NCBI GenBank assembly: GCA_011371325.1
Contig: DRQV01000237.1
Span: 1 to 6,551, forward strand
Direction of reading: 5' to 3'
From: Thioploca sp.
GTDB taxonomy: Bacteria; Pseudomonadota; Gammaproteobacteria; Beggiatoales; Beggiatoaceae
DNA: 6,551 bases
Shown here: piece by piece, positions 5,556-6,551 of the stretch
How positions within the stretch are numbered: the first letter of the stretch is position 1
Layout: each line of letters starts with the position of its first letter
The notes under the pieces: model-generated
Seen by the model: the letters and a program-made list of their open reading frames with translations, nothing else
The model's database searches: none
Told to the model about the DNA's origin: nothing
Translations under genes and position numbers: made by a program

Positions 5556-6551
5556 ATGATTGAAACTGAACTAAAACTATTATTAAATCCTAAGGATATT
5601 GACAAAGTAAAACAACATCCATTATTACGGCAACAAACTGATTCACAACGACTATACAGTATTTATTTTGACACTGTAGAACATGATTTATTACGCAATA
5701 AAATTGGTTTTAGAATTCGTCATATTGGAGATAAAAAAGTTCAAACTTTAAAAACTGCTGGTAGTGGAATTGGTGGTTTACATACTCGTCAAGAATGGGA
5801 AACTTTTATAACTAGTGATACACCAGATTATGAGAAAATTCCAGCCGCAGCTTTATCTTATTTACCTGATAATTTTGCTAGTATTAAACCAATATTTATT
5901 ACAAATTTCAAACGAATAACTTGGTTATTGACTATAGAAAATAGTACGATTGAAGTTGCACTTGATCAAGGAAAAGTAGAGACTACAACTGATAGCAGAT
6001 CAATTAGTGAAATAGAATTAGAACTTAAATCTGGTTCAAAAATTATCTTATATAAAGTTGCTTTGCTTTTACTAAATGACATACCATTTACTATTGGAAA
6101 TAAAAGTAAAGCAGCAATCGGTTACGCATTATGTAAACCCAAACCGTTAGAATTTTATACAGCTAATTTACTCAAACTCAACCATGATATGACATCTGAA
6201 CAAGTTTTCATTCATACTATTTGGCATTGCCTCCAACATTTACAGGCTAATGAAGATATAGTTTTATATGGTGATAACATTGAAGGAATACATCAAATGT
6301 GGATAGCTTTGCAGCATTTATTATTTTGTTTAAATTTATATGAACCATTGATCCCTAAGAAAACATATATAAATTTATATCAAGAAATTGAATGGATTAA
6401 TAGCATTTTAACTATAGATTGGAATGTTGCAAAATTGGAATCGATCCAACCAAAAGTAGTTGCCAAACAAAGCAATGATTATATTCAAGTACGTGAAATG
6501 TTGCGTTCCCAACGTTATACTCGTATTTTACTATCATTAGGTAAATGGTTG
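5556..6551 (+). CDS. CYTH-CHAD protein, YgiF-like inorganic triphosphatase (3' end outside window)
   Basis: The frame from ATG 5556 is open for 332 codons to the window edge, so the C-terminus is missing (E. coli YgiF, the same architecture, is about 433 residues). Residues 1 to about 200 are a CYTH triphosphate tunnel domain. They carry the ExExK signature (E3, E5, K7), FRIR (R53, R55), QTLKT (K66), RQEWE (R78, E80, E82), KR (119-120), a second acidic strand SEIELELKSG (E152, E154, E156, K158) and SKAAIGYAL (184-192). Such domains hydrolyse tripolyphosphate with Mg2+ or Mn2+ in the cytosol. From about 215 a CHAD helical domain follows, recognisable from IHQMWIALQHL (245-255), the DWNV stretch (288-291) and QRYTRILLSLGKWL (319-332). 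Several basic residues expected there are replaced. An in-frame TAA at 5529 excludes a longer N-terminus; no Shine-Dalgarno is seen. It may be co-transcribed with the CHAT gene, but an inverted repeat lies between them. The CYTH call is strong; polyphosphate binding by this CHAD is doubtful. Confidence 0.9.
   Translation, partial: MIETELKLLLNPKDIDKVKQHPLLRQQTDSQRLYSIYFDTVEHDLLRNKIGFRIRHIGDKKVQTLKTAGSGIGGLHTRQEWETFITSDTPDYEKIPAAALSYLPDNFASIKPIFITNFKRITWLLTIENSTIEVALDQGKVETTTDSRSISEIELELKSGSKIILYKVALLLLNDIPFTIGNKSKAAIGYALCKPKPLEFYTANLLKLNHDMTSEQVFIHTIWHCLQHLQANEDIVLYGDNIEGIHQMWIALQHLLFCLNLYEPLIPKKTYINLYQEIEWINSILTIDWNVAKLESIQPKVVAKQSNDYIQVREMLRSQRYTRILLSLGKWL

Noticed and set aside
3230..6551. 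CRISPR-linked or gasdermin-type CHAT defence system
   Set aside because: There are no cas genes, repeats, gasdermin-like or effector genes in the window, and the CHAT protein carries a signal peptide, unlike cytosolic defence proteases.

Overview
This AT-rich window (by eye, G+C around one third or lower, with Leu mostly TTA and Ile/Lys/Asn codons A/T-ending) comes from a bacterial chromosome, most likely a low-G+C gammaproteobacterium. Three things point there: an AcnB-type aconitase, a UppP/BacA phosphatase and RbfA/TruB proteins that all read like gammaproteobacterial versions; a TPR-CHAT protein of the style I associate with sulfur-oxidising Thiotrichales/Beggiatoa relatives; and a YgiF-like CYTH-CHAD protein. 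The phylum and class call is fairly safe. The Thiotrichales suggestion is from memory of sequence style and is tentative.

Layout: the 3' end of acnB (+, 1-744) is followed by a short gap with a weak hairpin. Next is uppP (+, 858-1655, TTG start), which runs tail to tail, with no intervening base, into truB (-, 1656-2540). rbfA (-, 2579-2932) lies upstream of truB on the same strand. A 297-base, very AT-rich divergent spacer (2933-3229) separates rbfA from a 741-residue exported TPR-CHAT protein (+, 3230-5455). After a 100-base gap containing an inverted repeat comes a CYTH-CHAD protein (+, from 5556) that runs off the right edge.

How the genes fit together: acnB (TCA cycle), uppP (lipid-carrier recycling for cell-wall synthesis), and rbfA-truB (30S maturation and tRNA pseudouridine-55) are housekeeping. 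rbfA-truB is the remnant of the widespread nusA-infB-rbfA-truB-rpsO-pnp cluster, but neither infB nor rpsO is beside it here. The accessory part is the right half: a predicted exported CHAT-family cysteine peptidase with an intact His-Cys dyad, followed on the same strand by a CYTH-CHAD protein. Its CYTH triphosphatase residues look intact, while its CHAD phosphate-binding Arg motifs are largely replaced. No mobile element, CRISPR array, tRNA or rRNA gene was seen.
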